NCBI GenBank assembly: GCA_049583635.1
Contig: JBAUWF010000016.1
Coordinates: 1-64,000 of the forward strand
Direction of reading: 5' to 3'
From: Dokdonella_A sp049583635
Lineage (GTDB): Bacteria > Pseudomonadota > Gammaproteobacteria > Xanthomonadales > Rhodanobacteraceae
DNA: 64,000 nt
The position numbers and the translations under genes are program-made. The notes beneath the pieces are model-generated. The model searched no databases and was not told the origin of the DNA. It saw only the letters and a program-made list of their open reading frames with translations. Of the stretch, positions 1 to 10,512 are shown in pieces. Positions within the stretch are counted from its first letter, which is position 1; every line of letters begins with the position of its first letter.

Positions 1-4
1 CTCG

Positions 5-577
5 ATGAGCGGACCCTTGCGATTGCCCGACATTGCGATCGAGACCGATCGCCTGCTGCTGCGGCTGCCGATGCGCGAGGATTTCGAGGACTGGGCAGCG
101 TTCATGGCCGACCAGGAAGCGACGCGCTTTCTCGGCGGTACCCAGGTGCGTGAAGTCGCGTGGCGCGGATTTGTTGCGATGGTCGGGGCATGGGCGATTC
201 AGGGGTTCGCGATGTTTTCGGTGATCGAGAAAGCCAGCGGGCGCTGGATCGGACGGCTCGGTCCGTGGATGCCGGAGGGTTGGCCCGGGACCGAAGTCGG
301 CTGGAGCCTGGTGCGTGACGTCTGGGGCAAGGGTTACGCGACCGAGGGATCGACCGCCGCGATCGACTGGGCGTTCGCGAATCTCGGCTGGACCGACGTC
401 ATTCACACCATCGAGCCGGACAATCTCGCGTCGCAGGCGGTCGCGCGCAAGCTGGGTTCGACGTTGCGCGGACCCGCACGGATGCCGCCGCCATTCGAGG
501 ATGTCGGCGTCGAGATCTGGGGACAGACCCGCGAGCAATGGCTTTCGCGACGTGCATTGCGGGAGTCTGCGGCGTGA
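5..577 (+). CDS. GNAT family N-acetyltransferase (RimJ/RimL type)
   Basis: A 190-residue single-domain acetyltransferase that would transfer the acetyl group of acetyl-CoA to an amine. Residues 12-22 (IETDRLLLRLP) are the classic RimJ/RimL-type first strand, and WGKGYATEG at 107-115 is the acetyl-CoA pyrophosphate-binding motif A. The segment SQAVARKLG near 143-151 matches motif B. Substrate cannot be told from sequence: ribosomal protein, antibiotic or small-molecule acylation are all possible. The stop codon overlaps the GTG start of the next gene (GTGA), so the two are probably translationally coupled. Full length is typical for the family. Confidence 0.88.
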   Translation: MSGPLRLPDIAIETDRLLLRLPMREDFEDWAAFMADQEATRFLGGTQVREVAWRGFVAMVGAWAIQGFAMFSVIEKASGRWIGRLGPWMPEGWPGTEVGWSLVRDVWGKGYATEGSTAAIDWAFANLGWTDVIHTIEPDNLASQAVARKLGSTLRGPARMPPPFEDVGVEIWGQTREQWLSRRALRESAA

Positions 578-1215
578 TCACGGTTTACGGCAACACGCCC
601 TCGGGCAACTGCCACAAGCTGCGCATGCTGCTGGGACAGCTCGAGCGGCCGTATCGCTGGGTCGAAATCGACAGTGCGCACGGTGGTACGCGTACGAGCG
701 AATTTCTTGCGAAGCACCCGAACGGCAAGGTGCCCGTGATCGAACGCGAAGATGGCGCGGTGCTGTCCGAGTCCAATGCGATCCTGTGCTGGCTCGCCGA
801 CGGCACGCGCTATTTTGCCGGCGATGCCTGGCAGCGCGCGCAGACACTGGCCTGGATGTTTTTCGAGCAATACAGCCACGAGCCGTACATCGCGGTTGCG
901 CGTTTCATCTGCGGCTGGACCGCGCTCGACAGTCCGCGTCGGGCGGAATTGCCGCGGCTGCGCGAACGTGGGCATCAGGCGTTGCGGGTGATGGAATTGC
1001 ATTTGACCGAAAACGCCTGGTTCAGCGGCGCCGAATACGGCATCGCCGATATCGCCTTGTTTGCCTACAGTCATTGTGCCAGCGATGGCGGCTACGATCT
1101 CGCTTCGTACCCGGCATTGCGCGACTGGCTCGAACGCGTCCGCAGCGAACCCGGTTTCGTGCCGATGGCGCCGCTCGCAGACGAGAATCTCGCATTGATC
1201 GCGAATTCGGGATAA
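574..1215 (+). CDS. Glutathione S-transferase family protein
   Basis: 213 residues from a GTG start that overlaps the preceding stop codon. An in-frame ATG at 538 exists, but it would add a 12-residue tail not expected before the first beta strand (ITVYGNTPS). The N-terminal thioredoxin-like fold carries the cis-proline segment VPVIE at 53-57 and the glutathione gamma-glutamyl binding segment SESNAI at 65-70. The all-alpha C-terminal domain follows, with GIADIALFAY near its middle, the usual GST N-capping box region. It probably conjugates or reduces electrophiles using glutathione in the cytosol. Substrate unknown. Confidence 0.87.
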   Translation: MITVYGNTPSGNCHKLRMLLGQLERPYRWVEIDSAHGGTRTSEFLAKHPNGKVPVIEREDGAVLSESNAILCWLADGTRYFAGDAWQRAQTLAWMFFEQYSHEPYIAVARFICGWTALDSPRRAELPRLRERGHQALRVMELHLTENAWFSGAEYGIADIALFAYSHCASDGGYDLASYPALRDWLERVRSEPGFVPMAPLADENLALIANSG

Positions 1216-1248
1216 AACCTGCCGCAACAATCGAACCGTATCCGACTG

Positions 1249-3507
<2,259 letters not shown>

Positions 3508-3625
3508 GCGCGGGATGCGCTACTTTGTTCCACAACGCGCGATCAGACGGCAGTGCGACGGCGTGGTGCAATGGTGCATGTGGTCGGCTTTTGTCGTGCA
3601 TGCGATTCCCCTATGATGCGTGCAT

Positions 3626-4540
3626 ATGAATCAACGCCAGTCGATCACGATCCTGTTCGCCGACGTCTCGGGCAGCACCAAGCTGTTTGAACTGCGTGGC
3701 GACGAGGAAGCGCGACGCATCATCGCCAATGTGCTCGGCGCACTGGTCGGCATCACCGAAGAGCATGGCGGTCGCCTGATCAAGACCATTGGCGACGAAA
3801 TCATGTGTACGTTTCCAAGCGCGCTGCAGGGCCTGCTCGCGTCCACCGACATGCAGCGACGGGTCAAGAGCGATCCGGTATTCGTCGAGGACAACCTCGG
3901 CATCCGTGTCGGTCTGCACCACGGCGAGGCGTTGGTCGAAGCGAACGACGTGTTCGGCGACGCGGTCAACGTCGCGGCACGCATGGCCGCACTCGCCAGA
4001 CGGGATCAGATCGTGGCGACGGCTTCCTCCGCCGTGGGCATCACCAATGCCGGTGGCCTTTCGGTGCGCTCGCTCGGCACCGCGCGCGTGGCCGGCAAGC
4101 TGCGTCCGATCGAGATCGTCGATATCCTGTGGCAGGATGATCTGAGCAATGTCACCCTGGTCCAGCGTGTCGCCAGGACGGCGCCGGATACGTCGCGGGT
4201 TCGCGTGCTGCTGCGCTATCAGAGCCAGACCTTCAAGATCGACGAGATATCTCCGGCGTTTACGCTGGGCCGCGATCTCGGTAGTTCGCTGAGCATCGAA
4301 GCGGAGTGGATTTCGCGCCATCACGCGATCATTGAATGGAAGCGCGGGCACTTTGTCCTGATCGATCGTTCCACCAATGGCACCTGGGTGCGCATCGGCG
4401 ACGAGGAAGAGTTCGTCGTGCATCGCGATGAGTTTCGCCTGCGCAAGCGCGGCTGCATCAGCCTCGGTCAGGCGAGCACTCCGGAATCGACCCTGACCCT
4501 GTTTTTCGAATGCGATTACGATTCGCCGGAGCGTGCCTGA
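3626..4540 (+). CDS. Class III adenylate/guanylate cyclase with C-terminal FHA domain
   Basis: 304 residues from ATG 3626; a GTG two codons earlier is an alternative, and neither has a clear ribosome binding site. Residues 7-180 form a class III nucleotide cyclase catalytic domain: metal-binding Asp13 in LFADVSGST, Asp57 in TIGDEIM, and the GDAVNVAARM helix. Residues about 200-300 form an FHA phosphothreonine-binding domain (LGRD at its start, SRHHAII, then STNGTWV). It likely makes cAMP (or cGMP) in response to a phosphoprotein partner. There is no membrane segment, so it should be cytosolic. No kinase or CRP-like gene is adjacent. Nucleotide specificity is not resolved here. Confidence 0.88.
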   Translation: MNQRQSITILFADVSGSTKLFELRGDEEARRIIANVLGALVGITEEHGGRLIKTIGDEIMCTFPSALQGLLASTDMQRRVKSDPVFVEDNLGIRVGLHHGEALVEANDVFGDAVNVAARMAALARRDQIVATASSAVGITNAGGLSVRSLGTARVAGKLRPIEIVDILWQDDLSNVTLVQRVARTAPDTSRVRVLLRYQSQTFKIDEISPAFTLGRDLGSSLSIEAEWISRHHAIIEWKRGHFVLIDRSTNGTWVRIGDEEEFVVHRDEFRLRKRGCISLGQASTPESTLTLFFECDYDSPERA

Positions 4541-4685
4541 CATCGAGGTTGAGGAGCATCGTGCGCCGGCGTTGGTGTCGGCCGTTGCGACAGCGCTGTG
4601 CAGGAGTTGGCGCAGTGCTGCGAGCTTGGAGAAACAGTGCAGGTGGCAGCGTTTGGTACGCGACCCTGCGCTCTGCGCGTCAGGG

Positions 4686-6095
4686 CTAGTCGAAGCCGTT
4701 GTCGAAGATCGTGTCGAAATCGCCTGGCGGCAGGTCGGAACCGGAAAAGATGCCGAGCGGCGTGTAGCCCGAGTAGGTCGGAAACACGTAGTAGATATTC
4801 GGGTTCCCCATACGCCGGATCAGCGCCTCGGAGACGATCTGACGGTAATCGGTGGTAACAGCAACATCGGTGCCTTCGAACAACTCGTCGCCCGCGAGCC
4901 CCTGAAACGTTCCGAATATCTGCCCGCCATTGACCGCTCCACCGAGCGCGAGCATCACGTTGCCGTAGCCGTGGTCGGTTCCGGCGTTCGAGTTTTCCTG
5001 GACCCGGCGACCGAATTCGCTGACGACGACGACGCTGACGTTCTGCATGAAATCACCGGCAGGATCGCTGGCAAGATCGGTATAGAACGCACCGAGTCCG
5101 GCCGACAGGCTCTCCACCTGGTTGCCGAACCAGTCGTAGCTTTGGGTCGGATTGCCCTGATTGACGTGGGTGTCCCAGTTGCCGAGGTCGATCGTGACTG
5201 CACGCAGGCCCAGATTCAGCTTGATCAACTGTGCCGCATTGCGCAGTTGCAAGCCGAATTCGCCGTTGTACTGCAGGTTGTAGTTGGCGCCGCCGGATGG
5301 CTGATAGCCGTTTGGATGATTGTTGGCGTCGTACAGGTTGAAGTCGATCGGTCGCAACAGCGCTAGCGATGACAGCGTCTCCACGCCGGCTGCTTCGAGC
5401 ATCGTTCCGCTGCCCCACAAATCATTGGTGCGGGTTACCGCGCCAACCAGGCCGTGCGCGGGATCATCGTTCTGCCATGACCAGTGAAACGTGTCGAGAC
5501 GGAAATCCGATGCGCTCATCATGGTGATCGCATCGGTGCTGCCGAGCAGGCTGCTTGCGGTGATGCTGCCGAGCGACGTCGCGGGAAGCGCCACCATCGG
5601 CGGCAGGCCGCCGCTGACCAGGTGCCGGGTGAGCCAGCCGATATTGGTACCGGTGCCGCCGCCGAAACCGAATTCAAGATTCGCCTGCGCCTCGAAGTGG
5701 CTGCGCACGACCGGGTTCGGTTGCATCTGACCGGCGCCGGTCACGATGGCCAGATGATTGGCGTTGAACAGGTCGCGCAACGCACTTGCACGTGGGTGCA
5801 GGGCCCAATCGGTGCCGTTCAGTGCGAGTGCGGCGCCGGTTCCCGAGGTCGGCACGCGCGTCGTGATCCGGTTGGACTCGTAGTCGGCGCGATACGGGCT
5901 GGTTGCTCCGGGCGGCAAGAGGCTCAAACCATCCATTGCATAACGCAGAAACACGACGACGAGCGTGTCGTTGGTGGCATCGGCCGGCAGCAGCACCTGC
6001 GGGGCGAAATACGCCATCGCGCGCTGCCCGGATCCGGCCGCGATGCTGGCGACTCCGCAGGTCTTGAGGAAATTGCGCCGGTTGATTCTGGTCAT
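4686..6095 (-). CDS. DUF1501 domain exported protein with C-terminal IFxxGFD tail
   Basis: 469 residues beginning with a Tat-like leader (NRRNFLKTCGVASIAAG) as usual for DUF1501 proteins, which resemble the alkaline phosphatase/sulfatase fold and are secreted. Family features visible include VVVFLRYAMDGLSLLPP near the N terminus, VTIDLGNWDTH and VVVVSEFGRRVQENSNAGTD (metal-ligand-like acidic/His segments). The last residues are DTIFDNGFD, preceded by a flexible Gly/Pro/Asp stretch. The same kind of tail is found on two other exported proteins in this window. It lies 22 bases downstream of the DUF1800 gene in the same direction, the standard two-gene unit. Biochemical role of the pair is unknown. 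Confidence 0.9.
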   Translation of the reverse strand: MTRINRRNFLKTCGVASIAAGSGQRAMAYFAPQVLLPADATNDTLVVVFLRYAMDGLSLLPPGATSPYRADYESNRITTRVPTSGTGAALALNGTDWALHPRASALRDLFNANHLAIVTGAGQMQPNPVVRSHFEAQANLEFGFGGGTGTNIGWLTRHLVSGGLPPMVALPATSLGSITASSLLGSTDAITMMSASDFRLDTFHWSWQNDDPAHGLVGAVTRTNDLWGSGTMLEAAGVETLSSLALLRPIDFNLYDANNHPNGYQPSGGANYNLQYNGEFGLQLRNAAQLIKLNLGLRAVTIDLGNWDTHVNQGNPTQSYDWFGNQVESLSAGLGAFYTDLASDPAGDFMQNVSVVVVSEFGRRVQENSNAGTDHGYGNVMLALGGAVNGGQIFGTFQGLAGDELFEGTDVAVTTDYRQIVSEALIRRMGNPNIYYVFPTYSGYTPLGIFSGSDLPPGDFDTIFDNGFD

Positions 6096-6117
6096 GACAG
6101 GGCTTCCAGATGGGGCA

Positions 6118-7980
6118 CTAGCGGCGCAGGAATTCAGGACTGGTGAGAATCAGGCCGATCGTCACACGCAGTCGGGCGATGGTGTAGTGCTGCGACAGAT
6201 CATTGAGATTCCACACGCCGGTGTGCGTCGGCTGGCCGTTGTCGTCCTCACCGTCGGTCACCAGATCCAGCGGGTCGTCCGGTGCCGCGTTTTGCCGGAA
6301 GAAATCGACCGCCACGGTATGAGTGGGCTCGGGGCGGTAACCAAGAATGCGATCGCACCAGTAACCGATGATGTTGGCGGCGCTGCGCTGACCGGCGTCC
6401 GCAAACGCACCGAGCGTCTGTCCCTGCACATCGAGGAGGAATGCATAGGCATTGTTGTAACTCTCGATCTGGTGCATCTCGAGCAGTCGCGGCAGCAGCC
6501 TCAGGGTCATGCCCAGCGCGCCGGTACTCGACCATTGCTGCTGCTGATCGGGATAACCATTTGGCGCCGGCCAGTAGAACAACCGATGGCCGGCTGCCTG
6601 CAGTCGACCAAGGAATTCCTCAGTCGGCGTGTACAGATTCGGGGTGTTGTCGGGTACCGGTGTGAAATCGGCAGCACCAGCGCGCAATGCACCGACCGCC
6701 GAGCACGCCGGTCGCTTCATCTTGGTACCCCAGGATGTCTTGAATTCGTCGGACCGGAGGATCACCAGCAGGACCTGCGCGATCTGGTCAGGCGCCTGCC
6801 AGGCTTGATTGAACGTGGCAGCGGCAGTTTCAATCAGCGCGCTCGACGGATTGTCTCCGACAAAACGCCTGCACAGTTTGCCGGCGACGTGATGCGCAGT
6901 GCCGGGGTGCTGCGCGAGCATGTCGTACAGCGTGGTGCCGTCGGCCTGGCGCTGGTAGGCCGGAAAATAGCGCGCGAGAATATGCTTGGTGAGCTGGTCG
7001 TGGCGCGAATCGTCATAGGCGAATTCGCCGAGCGGTGCACCGTTGACCGGATCGTACGGGTAGTTCGCGCCAGAAATCGTCCAGCCGCTCATTGCCCGCG
7101 CGGCCTCGTAAACGTCGTCATCGACGTATTTGAGGCGCTCCTCGGTTCCGTCCCAGGCGATGAAGTGACCGAGCAGTTCGAGGTTCGCGGGACTGTCCGG
7201 ATCCTGCACGATGCCGCCGTAGTTTTCGGTGCCGAGCGTGTGCAGTTCCATCAGTTCGCGCGCGTAGTTCTCGTTCGGATGCCCGGCCTCGTTGGCATAG
7301 AGATCCAGCATGTACATCATAGATGCCGCTTGCCCGACGGCCTGCAGCATCGAGCGGAAGCTGCCGAGCGCGTTGGCGTACGGGCGGATCGCGTCGCGAT
7401 CGAATGCCGGAAACATCGGGCCACTGTCGTAGTCCCACCCGAACACACTGAAATGGTCGTGCCAGAAGTCAACTACGATCTCGTAGAGCTGGCGCCGGCT
7501 GTAGGTTTGCCGGACCAGCGTGGCGCATTCGCTTTCCGCTATCGGCAGCATGCGCAGGTAGTAGTTGTTCGTCACCGAGTGATGATCGGTCCAGAGCTGG
7601 TTTGCGCTCTTGGCCAGCGTGACGTAACCCGCATCGGCCAGGCGCGCATCGCAAGCGCTGTCGTCGATCGTTGACGGGGCCAGTTGCTGTGTGAGCCACG
7701 CCTGCCAGCGCGCATCATCGCTCGAACCCAACGCATTGAATCCAGCGAGATCCGGTTGGGTGAACCCGAAAGTGCAGCGGCTCAGCCAACGGACTGCGGG
7801 TGGAGGGAAGGTGAGAGTCGCCGGACTGGTCGGCAGGTCGAAATTGCGCAAGCCATCGCGCCCGGGTCGGCGCAATGCAAGTGCAGGATCGATGATGTTC
7901 GCACCGACGCCGGCCGCCAGCATCGTGAAAAGGCGCCGGCGTGACGCGATAAAGGCGATATCCGCGCTGGCTGTGGCCAT
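6118..7980 (-). CDS. DUF1800 domain exported protein
   Basis: 620 residues from the ATG at 7980. The frame is open 54 bases further upstream, but the region after 7980 reads as a twin-arginine-like leader (SRRRLFTMLAAG). DUF1800 hallmarks are present: FTQPDLAGFNALG, then ENYARELMELHTLG in the middle, LPRLLEMHQIESYNN and the C-terminal LTSPEFLRR, which is where most family members end. It is translated just upstream of the DUF1501 protein and is almost always its genomic partner. Both are predicted to be exported. Unlike its partner it has no IFxxGFD tail. Function unknown. Confidence 0.9.
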   Translation of the reverse strand: MATASADIAFIASRRRLFTMLAAGVGANIIDPALALRRPGRDGLRNFDLPTSPATLTFPPPAVRWLSRCTFGFTQPDLAGFNALGSSDDARWQAWLTQQLAPSTIDDSACDARLADAGYVTLAKSANQLWTDHHSVTNNYYLRMLPIAESECATLVRQTYSRRQLYEIVVDFWHDHFSVFGWDYDSGPMFPAFDRDAIRPYANALGSFRSMLQAVGQAASMMYMLDLYANEAGHPNENYARELMELHTLGTENYGGIVQDPDSPANLELLGHFIAWDGTEERLKYVDDDVYEAARAMSGWTISGANYPYDPVNGAPLGEFAYDDSRHDQLTKHILARYFPAYQRQADGTTLYDMLAQHPGTAHHVAGKLCRRFVGDNPSSALIETAAATFNQAWQAPDQIAQVLLVILRSDEFKTSWGTKMKRPACSAVGALRAGAADFTPVPDNTPNLYTPTEEFLGRLQAAGHRLFYWPAPNGYPDQQQQWSSTGALGMTLRLLPRLLEMHQIESYNNAYAFLLDVQGQTLGAFADAGQRSAANIIGYWCDRILGYRPEPTHTVAVDFFRQNAAPDDPLDLVTDGEDDNGQPTHTGVWNLNDLSQHYTIARLRVTIGLILTSPEFLRR

Positions 7981-8120
7981 GAATGTTGATCCCGTGAACG
8001 GCGATGAACGTTGCTTGTCGCGAACACCCTGCAAGCGGTCATTCGCATGATCGAATACGACCTCGGGGATTTACGCATGTTCGGCGCCGGCGAGGTGTGA
8101 CAGCGCGCACGAAACGCGCG

Positions 8121-9161
8121 TTAGACAATGCGTGGCTCCGGCGTCAGTTCGATGCCGAAGCGCGAGTGCACGCCGGCGCGAATGCGTTCGGCCAGCGACC
8201 ATATCTGCGCGCCACTGGCATTGCCGTGATTGATCAGCACCAGTGCATGTTGATCAGAAACTGCTGCATCTCCTTCGCGCAAGCCTTTGAAACCACAGTA
8301 TTCTATAAGCCACGCGGCTGAGAGTTTTGCGCGTCCGTCGGCAACCGGCCAGGTCGGCAGAGCCGGGTAGTCGACGTGCAGCGCCTGCGCCTCGATCACG
8401 CCCACCATCGGGTTCTTGAAAAAGCTCCCGGCGTTGCCGACGACGGCCGGGTTCGGCAATTTGCGCGTACGCAACCGGCTGACGGCGTCCGCTACGCCGC
8501 GGGCGGTCGGCTGCGTGATACCCATGGCCGAGAGTTCCTCGCTGACGCCGGCGTAGTCGAGCACGAGTGCACGCTGTCGCGACAGGGCAAAGTCGACTGC
8601 ACCGATCACGTAATGTCCGGGTTCGCGCTTGAACAGCGAATCGCGATAGGCAAATCCGCATTCCGATCGGCTCAGACGTACGATCGCATGCGTCGAGCAA
8701 TCTACTGCGTGCACCGTGTGCACGAACTCGGCAAGCTCCACACCATAGGCACCGATATTCTGCAGCGGCGCCGCGCCGACCGTCCCCGGGATCAGCGCGA
8801 GGTTCTCGAGCCCCGCCAAGCCGTGCGCCAGCGACCAGTGCACGAAATCATTCCAGTTGGCACCGGCTTCGACGCGTACAAGTGCGCGATCGTTGTCCTG
8901 ATCGAGTATCTCGACAGCATCCGCCAAAATCGACAGGACCGTACCGGGCCAGTCGCGCGTGAACAGGATATTGCTTCCGGCGCCAAGGACCAGCAGCGGA
9001 CCCTCGTCCAGCGCCGCCGAATCGAACAGCTCCGGCAGGACGCCGGCATCGCGCACCTCGATCAGGCGCCGCGCCTGTGCGGCGACCCGAAATGTGTTCC
9101 GTCGCGTCAGCGAGGCGTTTTCGACAATCGAGTAACCCGCATCACGCGACATGCGGTTCAC
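8121..9161 (-). CDS. murB: UDP-N-acetylenolpyruvoylglucosamine reductase
   Basis: 346 residues, the usual length of the E. coli-type (type I) enzyme that reduces UDP-GlcNAc-enolpyruvate to UDP-MurNAc with NADPH and FAD in peptidoglycan synthesis. FAD-binding segment LVLGAGSNILFT lies near residues 56-67, IPGTVGAAPLQNIGAYG is the central FAD domain signature, and the catalytic serine is in NAGSFFKNP. The C-terminal domain ends with the glutamate region LTPEPRIV. The GTG start at 9161 overlaps the pyrD stop as GTGA; an ATG three codons later at 9152 is the alternative start. Tight overlap indicates co-translation with pyrD. Confidence 0.96.
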   Translation of the reverse strand: MNRMSRDAGYSIVENASLTRRNTFRVAAQARRLIEVRDAGVLPELFDSAALDEGPLLVLGAGSNILFTRDWPGTVLSILADAVEILDQDNDRALVRVEAGANWNDFVHWSLAHGLAGLENLALIPGTVGAAPLQNIGAYGVELAEFVHTVHAVDCSTHAIVRLSRSECGFAYRDSLFKREPGHYVIGAVDFALSRQRALVLDYAGVSEELSAMGITQPTARGVADAVSRLRTRKLPNPAVVGNAGSFFKNPMVGVIEAQALHVDYPALPTWPVADGRAKLSAAWLIEYCGFKGLREGDAAVSDQHALVLINHGNASGAQIWSLAERIRAGVHSRFGIELTPEPRIV

Positions 9162-10180
9162 CTGTGCATGCCGGCGCGAATGGCCTCGACGCTTTCGCCT
9201 ATGAGAGCGGGGCCGCGGTAGATCATGCCGGTGTAGAACTGCACCAGACTCGCGCCCGCATCGATCTTGGACGCGGCGTCGTCGCCCGACAGAATGCCGC
9301 CGACGCCGATCAGCGGAATGCGCCCTTCGAGACGCTCGGCCATCGCTCGCAGTATCGCCGTGGACTGGGCCAGCAACGGCGCGCCGGACAAGCCGCCACG
9401 CTCGTCGGTGTAGCGGCCCGAGATGCCGTCGCGCGCAACCGTCGTGTTGGTACAGATCAGTCCGTCAATCGCGGATGCGAGCAGCACATCGGCGATCGCA
9501 TCGAGTGCGGCCGCGTCCAGATCGGGCGCAACCTTCAGCAGCAGCGGCGTGCGCCTGCCGTGCTTCCCGGCCAGCTTGTCGCGGGCGTCACACAACGTAT
9601 CGACCAGGCGCCGGACCGGTTCGGCCCGCTGCAGATCGCGCAGACCTTCGGTATTCGGTGACGAGATGTTGATCGTGACATAGCTCGCGCGCGCCGCTAC
9701 GCGTTCGAGACAATAAAGGTAGTCGTCTGCGGCGCGCGTATTCGGCGTGTTCGCATTCTTGCCGATGTTGACGCCGAGCACGCCGTCAAAGCGGGAACGC
9801 TCGACATTGCGCAACAGCATGTCGACGCCGTCGTTGTTGAAGCCGAGCCGGTTGATGACCGCATTGTGTTGCGGCAAGCGGAACATGCGCGGCTTCGGGT
9901 TTCCCGGCTGCGGCTTCGGGGTGGTGGTGCCGACCTCGATGAAGCCGAAACCAAGCGCGGCCAGTGCGTCGACGTGTGCCGCGTTCTTGTCCAGCCCGGC
10001 GGCAAGGCCAACCGGGTTCGGGAATTCGATGCCGAACAGCTTTACCGGCAGCGGCTCGGGTTTTCTGGAAAACAGGGGCTGGACACCGCAGCGGTAGGCG
10101 GCGTCGATCGAGATCAGCGCGAGATCATGCGCGCGCTCCGCATCGAGGCAGAAAAGAAATGGGCGCGCGAACGTATACAA
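9158..10180 (-). CDS. pyrD: Dihydroorotate dehydrogenase (quinone), class 2
   Basis: 340 residues. It oxidises dihydroorotate to orotate with FMN and passes electrons to membrane quinones in pyrimidine synthesis. The N-terminal amphipathic helix typical of class 2 enzymes (ARPFLFCLDAERAHDLAL) is followed by FMN-binding FPNPVGLAAGLDKNA, NRLGFNNDG, and the catalytic serine in NISSPNTEGLRDLQ. The start must be the TTG at 10180, because an in-frame stop lies two codons upstream and the sequence from TTG onward matches the family N terminus. The TTG follows the stop of the DUF4190 gene by three bases, suggesting translation depends on re-initiation. Confidence 0.96.
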   Translation of the reverse strand: MYTFARPFLFCLDAERAHDLALISIDAAYRCGVQPLFSRKPEPLPVKLFGIEFPNPVGLAAGLDKNAAHVDALAALGFGFIEVGTTTPKPQPGNPKPRMFRLPQHNAVINRLGFNNDGVDMLLRNVERSRFDGVLGVNIGKNANTPNTRAADDYLYCLERVAARASYVTINISSPNTEGLRDLQRAEPVRRLVDTLCDARDKLAGKHGRRTPLLLKVAPDLDAAALDAIADVLLASAIDGLICTNTTVARDGISGRYTDERGGLSGAPLLAQSTAILRAMAERLEGRIPLIGVGGILSGDDAASKIDAGASLVQFYTGMIYRGPALIGESVEAIRAGMHR

Positions 10181-10183
10181 GGA

Positions 10184-10462
10184 TCAATGACCGAATGCCA
10201 CGAGTAATCCGAGCCCGCCGACAAACAGGAATACAAGGCCTCCGACGAACGCGAGTTGCACCCAACCGAGGATCAGCCCGGCGATCGCGAGGCCGTCCCC
10301 TTCCACCGTGCCGGGTTCGGCCCGACGAATTTCGCCACGCGCGATGTGTCCGAGCACGACGGCGATGACCGCGCCAATGAAAGGCAGCACACACCAGGCG
10401 AGCACACCGAGTACCAGGCTTGCAATCGCGCTACCGCTGGTACGCACATGCACGGTATTCAT
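10184..10462 (-). CDS. Small DUF4190-type membrane protein
   Basis: 92 residues with two strongly hydrophobic spans (about 11-33 and 57-90) separated by a short charged loop, GHIARGEIRRAEPGT, which matches the DUF4190 pattern (membrane span, Gly-His-x-Ala-Arg-x-x-Ile loop, second span). I chose the ATG at 10462; the frame stays open further upstream, but that sequence is Arg/His-rich and not membrane-protein-like. The stop lies three bases before the TTG start of pyrD, so the two are probably in one transcript. Function of the family is unknown. Confidence 0.75.
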   Translation of the reverse strand: MNTVHVRTSGSAIASLVLGVLAWCVLPFIGAVIAVVLGHIARGEIRRAEPGTVEGDGLAIAGLILGWVQLAFVGGLVFLFVGGLGLLVAFGH

Positions 10463-10512
10463 CAACAGCGCTCCGGAATCTCGATGCGACGGCGTTGCCG
10501 CGTTCCGCTCGG

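Noticed and set aside
5965..7674. 569-residue plus-strand open frame
   Set aside because: Antisense to the DUF1800/DUF1501 pair; composition is typical of a GC-driven shadow and no conserved blocks are present.
8035..8120. Extended N terminus or extra small gene before DUF1800
   Set aside because: Sequence has no conserved protein features, and the leader peptide begins cleanly at the ATG at 7980.
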